Source of the DNA: Coriobacteriia bacterium | GTDB taxonomy: Bacteria > Actinomycetota > Coriobacteriia > Anaerosomatales > JAAXUF01 | NCBI GenBank assembly: GCA_013336165.1 | Contig: JAAXUF010000003.1 | Coordinates: 174,633-238,632, forward strand | Direction: 5' to 3' | Length of the DNA: 64,000 nt | Shown here: positions 31,900-40,087 of the stretch, piece after piece | How the letters are laid out: each line of letters starts with the position of its first letter | Numbering within the stretch: the first letter of the stretch is position 1 | Program-made: the position numbers and the translations under genes | The notes under the pieces: model-generated | Database searches by the model: none | Told to the model about the DNA's origin: nothing | What the model saw: only the letters and a program-made list of their open reading frames with translations

Positions 31900-32909
31900 T
31901 ATCCGTCGCCCTCGGCACTGATCTTGCCCCAGAACGCGCGATAGACCAGGAACACGTAATAGAGAACCAGCGGCACGCCGATGATCGCGATGATTAGCAT
32001 TGCCGTGAGCGCAAGCTGCGAAGACATCGAGTTCTCGATCGTGAGCGACAGCGCGTCGTTGCCAAGCGCAGGAACAAGCCGCGGGAAGATCGCGGAGGCC
32101 CACAGGCCGACCATGGCCACCATGGAAAGCGATGCCGCTAGCCACGCCGGCAGATCCTGGCCTCGACGGATCGACAGCTGTCCCCACACGATCGATCCCA
32201 GCAGCAGCACACCAAAGAGCCAGCCGACCGGTGAGCCAAGGAGCCTCGAGAACGCTTCCGGCACCAAGGTCCACGTACCGACGAAGGTGATCGCCGCCAG
32301 ACCGATGTAGACCCAGCTGTACGTGGAGCGAACGCCCACCGCGCGATCGTGAAGGTCGCCGCTCGACTTCACTGCCAGCCATGAGGCGCCCTGCACTATG
32401 AACGCCGTCAGACCAAACACTCCGCAGATGAGCGCATACGGGTTGAGCAGCGTGAAGAAGTTGCCCGCGAACTCACCGTTGGCTGCCAACGGCACGCCAC
32501 GAAGGATATTGCCTGCAGCTACACCAAACAGCAGCGCCGGAAGCGCGCTTCCCAAGAAGAAGGCTCCGTCCCACAGCTTCGCCCAGCCCTCATCGTGCGC
32601 CCGAAACTCCACCGACACAGCCCGGAAGATGAGCGCGAACAGGACGAGCATGAGTGCGAGATAGAACCCGGAGAACACCGTCGCATACACCGCCGGAAAC
32701 GCCGCGAACATCGCACCGCCGGCCGTGAGCAACCACACCTCGTTGCCGTCCCACACGGGTCCGATCGCCCTGCGCATCACGCGCTTGTCGGCATCGCTCT
32801 TGCCGAGGAAGGGATACAGCGCCCCGATGCCGAGGTCGAACCCATCGAGCACCGCGTATCCAGCGAAGAGCACCCCGAGCAACACGAACCAGATCACACC
32901 TAGCGTCAT
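31896..32909 (-). CDS. cydB: Cytochrome bd quinol oxidase subunit II
   Basis: A 337-residue membrane protein with about eight to nine helices. The N-terminus IWFVLLGVLFAGYAVLDGFDLGIGALYPFLGKSDADKRVMRRAIGPVWDGNEVWLL is diagnostic for CydB. With CydA it forms a high-affinity oxygen reductase useful for microaerobic respiration or oxygen defence in a mainly anaerobic cell. It ends 4 bp into the convergent GNAT gene. No cydDC maturation genes are present in the window. Confidence 0.96.
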   Translation of the reverse strand: MTLGVIWFVLLGVLFAGYAVLDGFDLGIGALYPFLGKSDADKRVMRRAIGPVWDGNEVWLLTAGGAMFAAFPAVYATVFSGFYLALMLVLFALIFRAVSVEFRAHDEGWAKLWDGAFFLGSALPALLFGVAAGNILRGVPLAANGEFAGNFFTLLNPYALICGVFGLTAFIVQGASWLAVKSSGDLHDRAVGVRSTYSWVYIGLAAITFVGTWTLVPEAFSRLLGSPVGWLFGVLLLGSIVWGQLSIRRGQDLPAWLAASLSMVAMVGLWASAIFPRLVPALGNDALSLTIENSMSSQLALTAMLIIAIIGVPLVLYYVFLVYRAFWGKISAEGDGY

Positions 32910-32924
32910 CGCTCTCCACCTCCC

Positions 32925-34271
32925 CTATGCCTTCACGGCGGCCGGTTCGGACTCGGCGGTAAGAGCCGGGCCCTTCTTGATCATGCCGAGGACAACCCGC
33001 GCCCAGCCCACGTAGAGGATCGTGTAGATCACCACGAACATGCCGAGCGTGAACGCCACCTGACCCGCCGGCACCGTCGCCGAGATGGCGTCTGTCGTGC
33101 GCAGCAGTCTGTAGACGATCCAAGGCTGCCGCCCGATTTCGGCTGCGGCCCACCCAAACTGGATTCCCAGCTCAGGAAGTATCCAGAGCCACATGAGCAC
33201 GCCCAACAGCCAGCGCTTCTTCTCAAGGGTGCCTCGGCGATTCATCCACCACAGTCCGAGCGCGATGATGACTAAGGCTCCAAACACGAGCAGCATCGCG
33301 TGATAGGTCTGGTACGTCGCCTGCAGTGGAGGCAGATCGGATGCGGCGAAATCGTTCAGGCCCGGATAGGACTTCGAGAAATCCAGCGACGCGAGGAAGC
33401 TCACGGCACCCGGGATTTCCAGAGCCGTCGTGGTCTTGTCGGCGGGGTTCAGCCAGCCGACGATTCCCAGCGGAATCGGCCCCGCGTTCCAGTGGCCCTC
33501 CATTGCCGCGATCTTCTCCGGCTGCTGATTGACGACCTCGACCGCCTGCCAGTGTCCCGTCGGAAGAATGAGGACCGAGAAGATCGCTGCGATGGCGAGC
33601 CCGGTCGAGATTGCGGCGCGGCCAAACTGCCGATACACGCCTTTCCGCAGGTAGTACGCGCCGACGCCGGCTGCGAGGAACCCGCCGGTGATCAGAATGG
33701 CGTCGATGGTGTGGAAGTAGCGCGGCAACGTGGAGGGGTTGAAGGCGGCTGCGAAGAAGTCGGTGAGTACGGCCTTGGACCCTGATGCGGTCTCAACCAC
33801 CTTGTAGCCGGCCGGAGTCTGCATCCACGAATTCGCGATGATGATCCACAACGCTGAAAGCATGGAACCGCCCCAGACCAACCACGCCGAGACATGGTAG
33901 AACTTCTTCGAGACACGACTGCGCCCAAAGACCAGGACACCGAGGAACATCGACTCGAGGAAGAATGCGAACAGGCCCTCGGCGGCAAGCGGCGCGCCAA
34001 AGATGTCGCCGACGAACCGGGAGTACGTCGCCCAGTTCGTGCCGAACGCGAACTCCATCGTCACGCCCGTGGCCACCCCGACCACAAACGTAGCGGCGAA
34101 AATCCGGATCCACAGGTCCGATGCCGCCCTGTCTTCCGGCTTGCCGCTCTTGTAGTACCTGCGCTCGAACAGGGCAACGACCAGGCCCAGTCCAATCGAG
34201 ACCGGCACGAACAGGAAGTGGTACGCGACCGTGACTGCGAACTGAATACGCGACAACAGGACTACATCCAT
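32925..34271 (-). CDS. cydA: Cytochrome bd quinol oxidase subunit I
   Basis: A 448-residue haem-binding subunit. Visible are the haem ligand histidine in VAYHFLFVP, ATGVTMEFAFGTNWATYSRFVGDIFGAPLAAEGLFAFFLES, NSWMQTPAGY, the second histidine region RYFHTIDA, GHWQA and the signature GRQPWIVYRLLRT. The quinol loop is short, as in non-enterobacterial enzymes. Start is ATG at 34271, 24 bp after the Rrf2 regulator, so rrf2-cydA-cydB is probably one operon. Confidence 0.97.
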   Translation of the reverse strand: MDVVLLSRIQFAVTVAYHFLFVPVSIGLGLVVALFERRYYKSGKPEDRAASDLWIRIFAATFVVGVATGVTMEFAFGTNWATYSRFVGDIFGAPLAAEGLFAFFLESMFLGVLVFGRSRVSKKFYHVSAWLVWGGSMLSALWIIIANSWMQTPAGYKVVETASGSKAVLTDFFAAAFNPSTLPRYFHTIDAILITGGFLAAGVGAYYLRKGVYRQFGRAAISTGLAIAAIFSVLILPTGHWQAVEVVNQQPEKIAAMEGHWNAGPIPLGIVGWLNPADKTTTALEIPGAVSFLASLDFSKSYPGLNDFAASDLPPLQATYQTYHAMLLVFGALVIIALGLWWMNRRGTLEKKRWLLGVLMWLWILPELGIQFGWAAAEIGRQPWIVYRLLRTTDAISATVPAGQVAFTLGMFVVIYTILYVGWARVVLGMIKKGPALTAESEPAAVKA

Positions 34272-34295
34272 CTCCCCACCTCGCCTCTCCTTCTG

Positions 34296-34691
34296 CTATC
34301 CGAGTAATGAAGCCAACGACTTCCCTCCCAGGTACTCCGAAGTCAGACGATCCACCTCCTGCCACACCCGATGGACCGAACAGCCCCCCATCCGATCGCA
34401 CCATGCCGGATCGCTCACGCACACTGCGCACGACACACGACCCTGAATGGCCTCGACCACGTCGAGCAGCGTGATTGCGTCCGCCGGGCGCGCCAACAGG
34501 ATCCCTCCCTGTGCCCCTCGCCGAGAAACCACCAACCCAGCCGAGACAAGATCCCGCTGAATGCTCCGGGCGAACGCGTAGGGCACCCCTTGCCGCTCCG
34601 CAAGATCGCGAACCGAAAGCGGGCCCGCCCCGGCGCGCGCGAGCGCAAGCATGATGCGGATCGCGTAGTCAGTGCGGCGAGTGACGTCCAT
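34296..34691 (-). CDS. Rrf2 family regulator with likely iron-sulfur cluster
   Basis: A 131-residue winged-helix regulator: RTDYAIRIMLALARAGAGPLSVRDLAERQGVPYAFARSIQRDLVSAGLVVSRRGAQGGILLARP. Cysteines at 88, 91, 98 and 104 match the cluster region of IscR/NsrR-type proteins, so it may sense oxygen, nitric oxide or iron-sulfur status. It is the first gene upstream of cydAB and is preceded by a palindrome at 34715-34741, which suggests autoregulation and control of the oxidase. Confidence 0.92.
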   Translation of the reverse strand: MDVTRRTDYAIRIMLALARAGAGPLSVRDLAERQGVPYAFARSIQRDLVSAGLVVSRRGAQGGILLARPADAITLLDVVEAIQGRVSCAVCVSDPAWCDRMGGCSVHRVWQEVDRLTSEYLGGKSLASLLG

Positions 34692-34714
34692 GGGTCCCCT
34701 CTGTTGCCCGGTGT

Positions 34715-34741
34715 TATATGATACCTATACGATATCATATA
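34715..34741 (-). promoter_or_regulatory. Palindromic operator upstream of the Rrf2 gene
   Basis: TATATGATA and TATCATATA are exact inverted 9-bp arms around a 9-bp spacer (CCTATACGA). The site starts 24 bp upstream of the Rrf2 ATG and is far more AT-rich than its surroundings. Rrf2 dimers bind AT-rich dyads of this size, so it is the natural site for feedback control of rrf2-cydAB. A core promoter probably overlaps it but cannot be placed exactly. Confidence 0.75.
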
Positions 34742-34794
34742 CCCCATCGGACGATGCGCTGTCAATTGCCAGAGGGGCTCAAGTCAAGAAGAAA

Positions 34795-34816
34795 CGGCGG
34801 ACCCGAAGGCCCGCCG
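34795..34816 (-). terminator. Rho-independent terminator after the clpB fragment
   Basis: On the minus strand the sequence forms a GC-rich hairpin (CGGCGG, mismatch, CC, loop TTCG, GG, mismatch, CCGCCG) followed by TTTCTTCTT. It lies 32 bp past the stop codon of the clpB fragment. It is probably the original terminator of the dnaK-clpB operon, now separated from intact clpB by about 5 kb. Confidence 0.7.
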
Positions 34817-34847
34817 CACTACTTGTTGCGATGAAAGGCGTGCTTCC

Positions 34848-35324
34848 CTACCGCGCCACCAGTTCCCCATCCGCATCCACATCGAACTCGACCGTCGACC
34901 CCTCGTGCACGCGGCCCTCGATCACGGCCTTCGCCACACGGTCCACAACCTCGCGCTGTATGAGCCGCTTGAGCGGGCGCGCGCCAAACACCGGGTCGAA
35001 GCCGTCGAGCGACAGCCTCTCGACTGCGGCCGGAGAGAGCGTCAGCGTGATCTTGCGATCCGCAAGGCGCTTGCGCACCTCCTCGAGCTGCAGTTCCACG
35101 ATCGTCGCGATCTGGTCGAGCGACAACGCATGGAAGACCACCACGTCGTCGACGCGGTTCAGGAACTCCGGCCTAAAGGTCGCGCGCAGGGCCTCTTGGA
35201 GCATCTGCTCCATCGACTTCTCGTCGGCGCCGCCCTCGGCGAATGCCTGGATGAACTGCGAGCCCACGTTGCTCGTCATGATCACGATGGCGTTCTTGAA
35301 ACTCACCACGCGACCCTGGCCATC
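34848..35324 (-). pseudogene. clpB: Duplicated 3' end of clpB
   Basis: About 477 bp almost identical to the end of intact clpB (40088-40564), by eye above 90 percent with mostly third-position changes. The frame stays open and encodes the last ~155 residues ([11 protein letters not shown] through FDVDADGELVAR). The match begins exactly at the TAG stop and ends abruptly after the DGQGR codons, beyond which an in-frame TGA follows. It has no proper start or N-terminal AAA module. It flanks the LuxR/flavoprotein module opposite the intact gene and looks like the displaced original 3' end. Confidence 0.9.
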
Positions 35325-35526
35325 CGCTCAGCCCGGGAGACGACGCCGACGCGTCGAATGTAGCGAGCAAGCTAGCGCCCAGGTAACCATGCGGGGCAAT
35401 TGTGGTGGGATTCGCTTCCCTGCAACACAGCCAGCCGGCGCAGGTGTTGCCCTCGGGGTTGTGCGGATGACTGAAGAAGTAGAGTGCACCAGTCAATCCC
35501 GTTGGCCGGCACGGCGGCACAGTGAA
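35325..35526. other. Junction region without a gene
   Basis: These 200 bp start where clpB similarity stops and end at the LuxR gene stop. No coding frame, tRNA, inverted terminal repeat or insertion-sequence remnant can be seen. It is one edge of the segment that separates the two clpB 3' ends. Confidence 0.5.
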
Positions 35527-36957
35527 TCACCCTTTGGCGATCTCGTGCTGCACGAGATCTCTCACCTCTTCGCGATTGTGGACGCCCAACTTGCCATAGA
35601 TCCTCTTCAGGTGCGTCCTCACAGTATTGTCGGAGATGTAAAGTGCATCGGCTATGCTCGAGGAGCCTCTCCCCGCCAGGAGCAGGAGAAGAACGTCGAT
35701 CTCCCGCGTTGTCAGGCCGTAGGTCTTCTTCAGTGCGTCGTTTCCTCTTATGTCGGATTCTGAGATGTCCAGGAGCACGCCCGCGATGCCGGTCGAAGCG
35801 CTCGCGCTCACTCCGCCGCGCTTCGAGACGAGCGGCACAATCACGAGTATGACCAGATACACCGTGATGAGAGCTAGAACAAGAGGACCCGTAGAATCTC
35901 CTCCAATTGAGACCCGGAGTGCGCGGTTGGCGAGAAAACCCAAGGCCACGAACAGGAAGACCACACCTTTGAGGAATGCAATCGTCGCGACTGGCGACAG
36001 CGAGCCAACCTTCGAGGTTGAGACAGCGGTGACATTCATATAGATCGACAGACACATATAGAGAACATCAATCACTCCCAACAGCAGTATCCAGTACCGG
36101 TCTGCAGTGAATGGAAGCGAAAGAAAGATGGTCGCCGCACAGAGAAGCATTGCGATTCGCGCGGGCATTGAATTGAATCCACCGTCAACGTAGCGTGACA
36201 CGAGATAGTAGATGGAAGTGCCTATCAGAATCGAAAGCGCAATGGACGCATTGAACTCCAGCGCACGCTCAGGCACCGATATCGCTCGCATCGCGCCGCT
36301 CGCGAAGCCGAATACCGCGATGAACAGAGCGGCCTTCCAAGTCCTAGTGACGACGCCTCCGAATGCGATCGAGAATCTCGTCAGTCCGTAGGCTGCCGGT
36401 TCTTTCGTTCCAGCTCTCGTTGTGGTCATCATCAGGAACACAGAGAGCGCAAACAGCAAGACAAGCACGTATACGCGTACACTCGAAGAGCCAAGCAATC
36501 GAGTGAAGAAGCCGAGGACAGCCGAGATACAGGGAGCGGCTATGAGGATCCGAATTGCGTCCTCAGCCTGCTCCTCGACGAGCGTCGCAATCCAATACGC
36601 TGACCCGAAGCTGACTCCAAAGCCGATAGAGAGTGCAACTAGCACTATCAGCCAGGAAAGCGAGGTTGTGCCCGCGATGAACGCCGATGCTCCCCAAATC
36701 AACAACCCTGCTCCCGTGAAGATGGCGTATAGCCAAGGGAGAAACGATGCGAATCGAGGTAGTCGGAGGACAACGACTGCCATCAGAAGCAAACAAGCTG
36801 TGCTCGACAACATTGACACAATTGAGAAAGGCAAGGCGTCGACGCTGCTGACGGGGCCGATGGGGCCCGTGAAGAACGTACTCTGAACATTATTGGATAT
36901 GATGCTAACCGTGGCCAAGCCGATTGCCCTTGCAACTCTGTCCGTTCGCTTCGTCAC
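35527..36957 (-). CDS. Membrane-embedded LuxR-type regulator (12-helix sensor)
   Basis: A 476-residue protein. About twelve hydrophobic segments (for example LIVLVALSIGFGVSFGSAYWIATLV and IAMLLCAATIFLSLPF) fill the first ~390 residues in an MFS-like layout. A LuxR helix-turn-helix follows at about 410-470: YGLTTREIDVLLLLLAGRGSSSIADALYISDNTVRTHLKRIYGKLGVHNREEVRDL. Many such one-component regulators sit beside respiratory reductases in Coriobacteriia. It lies downstream of the double-FMN flavoprotein on the same strand and probably controls it. The ligand is unknown. GC content is lower than in the flanking genes. Confidence 0.9.
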   Translation of the reverse strand: MTKRTDRVARAIGLATVSIISNNVQSTFFTGPIGPVSSVDALPFSIVSMLSSTACLLLMAVVVLRLPRFASFLPWLYAIFTGAGLLIWGASAFIAGTTSLSWLIVLVALSIGFGVSFGSAYWIATLVEEQAEDAIRILIAAPCISAVLGFFTRLLGSSSVRVYVLVLLFALSVFLMMTTTRAGTKEPAAYGLTRFSIAFGGVVTRTWKAALFIAVFGFASGAMRAISVPERALEFNASIALSILIGTSIYYLVSRYVDGGFNSMPARIAMLLCAATIFLSLPFTADRYWILLLGVIDVLYMCLSIYMNVTAVSTSKVGSLSPVATIAFLKGVVFLFVALGFLANRALRVSIGGDSTGPLVLALITVYLVILVIVPLVSKRGGVSASASTGIAGVLLDISESDIRGNDALKKTYGLTTREIDVLLLLLAGRGSSSIADALYISDNTVRTHLKRIYGKLGVHNREEVRDLVQHEIAKG

Positions 36958-37212
36958 ATGAACCCTCCACGGCCAGACTGCGGCCGTATTGTAGCATGCG
37001 TGCTCGGATCACTGCGGGTCACATGTGGACGCCAGCTGGGAGAATAGCGGGGTTTGAGATGGTCTTCTTCAAGTCCAGCCAAATCGCTTGACCACCGCTA
37101 GCCCGCCGGTCCCCTCGCGCACTCTCGCCTCATCTCAACTCGTGGAGCTTCTGGCCCGTGGATCAATTCGACAGCTCGGCGTCTCCCGTCATTTCGCCGG
37201 TTTGGCCCGAAA

Positions 37213-37250
37213 GCTGAAGAAGCACCGGGAAGGCCCGGTGCTTCTTCAGC
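37213..37250. terminator. Perfect 17-bp hairpin after the flavoprotein gene
   Basis: GCTGAAGAAGCACCGGG and CCCGGTGCTTCTTCAGC are exact inverted copies around an AAGG loop. It starts 16 bp past the stop of the reductase gene on the minus strand. There is no strong T-run, so it may act as a terminator or as an mRNA 3' stabiliser that separates the reductase from the LuxR gene. Confidence 0.75.
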
Positions 37251-37265
37251 GAGCCGCTTCTTCGG

Positions 37266-39740
37266 CTACTTGGGCTTGGAATAGGCCATGGCAACCGAAG
37301 ACACGGACAGCCCGAGCTTGTCACGCACGTACGTGACGGCCGCCGCACCGGCAATGTAGCCACCCGTCCTCGACCACGATTGGGCAGATCCCATGAAGCC
37401 GCTGTATCCGACTTCATTGTTGATGATGACACCGAGCGAGTCGACGCCGATGGCGTAGAGGCCCTCTATCGGGGTCACGTGATCGGCCTTCAGAACGCGC
37501 ATCTGCGCGTCGACGTCGAGGCCGCCGCAGGTTGCGAACGCCCTATTCGACAACTTGACCGCATAATAGGGGCCACTATCGCCAAGGTCGACGAGGCAGT
37601 TCTTCGGCTTTCCGAATTGTGGATCCACCCCTGTTTTGCAGTACCCATTGTATGTCTCGAGTGTCTTCTTCAGGACAGCTGGATCGATGCCGATCTGCTT
37701 CGCAAGCGCCTCGATGGTGTCCCCTTTGTACATGTAGTTCTTTACGGAGAGCGCCGCGTCAACGACTTCGTAGATCTCAGGAACAGGCGTCTTGGCCGGG
37801 AACTCTCCGTAGCGGTTTCCCCAGTTCTTCCACTTTGTATAGAGGAAGCCTTTATCCCTGAATGAATCAAGCTGCTTGTTCGATAGGATCGTGTAGAAGT
37901 AGTTTCCGGTAACCGTCGTCTGAGGCCTGAACGTATTCAATGCTCCAGTGGCCGTGTTGTAGACCGTGCTCCAGAAGAGCTTGCCGTCCTTGTCAACGTT
38001 CATACAAGTTGCATCGCACCCGATCCCATAGGGTATATCGTTCAATGACCACGCCTTTGGCCGGCCCGAAATTCGGTACAACTCCGGATTCTCAGCACTA
38101 TCAACGATTGCCGGGTACTTGTGCAGCATGGTGTAGGTCGAAACGGTCTCACCTGTCATCGGCGGCGAGTCTATGTTCCAAGTCCCCGCGCCGGCGGCGA
38201 CTGCTGCTTTGATCATCTTGCCGTCGTCTGTTCCCAGATCGAAGAAGACTCTCGGCCCAGCCTGCTTGGGCTGCAGCCACTTATCGATCAGTTCTTGGCT
38301 GTCGCCGAATCCACCAGTCGCTTGTATAACCGCCTTCGCGAGGATGGTGTATTGCTTCCCTGTGACAAGGTCGCGCGCCTTGACACCCGCAACTCTCCCT
38401 CCCTCAGTAATGTATTCATATGCCTCGGTCTCGAGCAGGCATCTTCCCCCTTGGGCGACGACGCTGGCGAGAATCCCCCGAGCATAGCCGTCGTATAGAA
38501 GGCGACGGTCCTCGAAGGTGCCGGGATCGCTCGGCGCTGGCGCGATGTCCCAGATGTTGATACCGTCAATGAACGCACCCTTCTCTAGGGTGCCAAAACG
38601 AAAGCCGTTGTCATACATGAAGTCGATAGCGGGACCAGTAGCGTCGATCCAAGCCTTTACGACTTCCGGCTTGCCGGCCATGCTGCCGTCGCTTCGAGTG
38701 AGGTACTGCAGGTACTTTGACTCGAAGTCATTGCGATTGGTGTAGTCACGACCTTGATTGAACTTCGCCTTGTATTTCGGAGGGTTGATCGCCAGTCCGG
38801 CATGAGCATGCGCGGTCTTGCCGCCGACCTTCCCTGCCTTGTCGATGCCGATGATGCTCACTCGGCCATCACTCAAAGGCTTGGTCGAAAGGCGATTGAT
38901 CTGGTCCAAAGCGCTCTTCATTGCGAGAATGCCGCCGCCGCCGAGACCGACGACAAGCACGTCGCACTCAAGCCGCTCTGTCGTCTCCCCTTCGCTCTTC
39001 TTTGGCGCAGCCATGAACTTCTGTATGGCGGCTTCTTGTGACCCGCCCGCCTTCAGCGCTGCTAGCAGCGCCATTCGAACTCCGCTCTTGATCGAGCTGC
39101 TCGTAACCGTCGCACCCGTGACCGCGTCGACCGCTATCGACTGATTCTGGATAATGCGGGGAACAAGCCTCTCAATGCACGCTTTGAGCATCACTGATGT
39201 CTCGCCATGCCTGAATCGATCCTCAGGCTTTGGGAGCTCAATGCTGAGTATGGAGTCACGGTCGACGGTAACCTTGACGGGAGTGGTGTAGCCGAGCCAG
39301 TAGCTGTCGCTGTGCCCATCGTACGTTCCTGGCGCCATAATCGCTTGGATCGAAGAAGAACCCATCGCTTCGGTGTACGCGGTCGTCGCGGCGGATATGA
39401 TCGCCATGGAGGACATCGTCGCACCCGCTATGCCGTCAACACTGAGGTTCCCCGCGCTGACAATCTTGGCGGGCATCTCTTCGACAGCGCGTCCGCCGAC
39501 GCCGGGCGTCTCGTCGTCACCAACGATGTCGCAAGATACGATCTTGCCAGTGCCGTCATTGACTCCCAATGTGACTGTGATCGGCCCTCCATGCCCTTGT
39601 GCCGTGGCGCTGGCAGTTACAACCTTGCCCTTCTTGACGCATCCTTCCCCTGTAAGCGCCAGACCCCCTAACCCTACAATGACGCCGCTCGCGGCGACAC
39701 CTTTCAGAAACTCTCGCCTTCCAATCGCTCTTCCTGCCAT
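37266..39740 (-). CDS. TAT-exported FAD-dependent reductase with two FMN-binding domains
   Basis: An 824-residue flavoprotein of the fumarate/urocanate reductase class. The N-terminus is a twin-arginine signal (GRREFLKGVAASGVIVGLGG). Two FMN_bind domains carry the motifs DGIAGATMS and DAVTGATVT, with likely flavinylated threonines 108 and 211. An FAD domain starts at DVLVVGLGGGG (residue 260) and runs to GYIAGAAAV. Electrons would enter through covalent FMN and reduce an organic acceptor outside the membrane. There is no cytochrome partner nearby. The ATG at 39740 has GGAG upstream and begins the TAT signal. The substrate cannot be named. Confidence 0.9.
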   Translation of the reverse strand: MAGRAIGRREFLKGVAASGVIVGLGGLALTGEGCVKKGKVVTASATAQGHGGPITVTLGVNDGTGKIVSCDIVGDDETPGVGGRAVEEMPAKIVSAGNLSVDGIAGATMSSMAIISAATTAYTEAMGSSSIQAIMAPGTYDGHSDSYWLGYTTPVKVTVDRDSILSIELPKPEDRFRHGETSVMLKACIERLVPRIIQNQSIAVDAVTGATVTSSSIKSGVRMALLAALKAGGSQEAAIQKFMAAPKKSEGETTERLECDVLVVGLGGGGILAMKSALDQINRLSTKPLSDGRVSIIGIDKAGKVGGKTAHAHAGLAINPPKYKAKFNQGRDYTNRNDFESKYLQYLTRSDGSMAGKPEVVKAWIDATGPAIDFMYDNGFRFGTLEKGAFIDGINIWDIAPAPSDPGTFEDRRLLYDGYARGILASVVAQGGRCLLETEAYEYITEGGRVAGVKARDLVTGKQYTILAKAVIQATGGFGDSQELIDKWLQPKQAGPRVFFDLGTDDGKMIKAAVAAGAGTWNIDSPPMTGETVSTYTMLHKYPAIVDSAENPELYRISGRPKAWSLNDIPYGIGCDATCMNVDKDGKLFWSTVYNTATGALNTFRPQTTVTGNYFYTILSNKQLDSFRDKGFLYTKWKNWGNRYGEFPAKTPVPEIYEVVDAALSVKNYMYKGDTIEALAKQIGIDPAVLKKTLETYNGYCKTGVDPQFGKPKNCLVDLGDSGPYYAVKLSNRAFATCGGLDVDAQMRVLKADHVTPIEGLYAIGVDSLGVIINNEVGYSGFMGSAQSWSRTGGYIAGAAAVTYVRDKLGLSVSSVAMAYSKPK

Positions 39741-40087
39741 GGCTTCTCCGTCCTCTCTGTTTTGTCTCGCAACAGTCCCAGAACACTGTGGAGAAACGGG
39801 GGCCATCGCGAGTCACATCAGACGGAGGATAGGTGTCACACCAGATGAGTGAATTTGGGACGGCCTCGCCAGTGGAACGCGAAAGGAACACGTAGACACA
39901 TGAACATCCCGGGTTCAAGCTGCATCTCGTGGCCGAGCGCGGTTGCCAACGCAGCGATCCAAATGGGACCGCCTGAACCATGGAGAGAGCCGACTCGTCG
40001 GCCAATACGAAGACGGCGGGCCGCTTGGGCTCGCCGCTACGTTGGCTGTTCTTGTCGACCTTCTCGGCCGGTCGTTTGGCTTATGAG
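39741..40087. other. Intergenic region between reductase and clpB
   Basis: This gap of 347 bp holds the presumed promoter of the reductase. A short perfect palindrome GGTGT-C-ACACC lies at 39833-39843, about 95 bp before the start codon, and may be a regulator site. No terminator with a T-run is visible after the intact clpB stop at 40088, unlike the copy at 34.8 kb. Confidence 0.5.

Noticed and set aside
35325..40087. Composite transposon or insertion sequence bounded by inverted repeats
   Set aside because: No transposase gene and no matching terminal inverted repeats are seen at the two clpB junctions.
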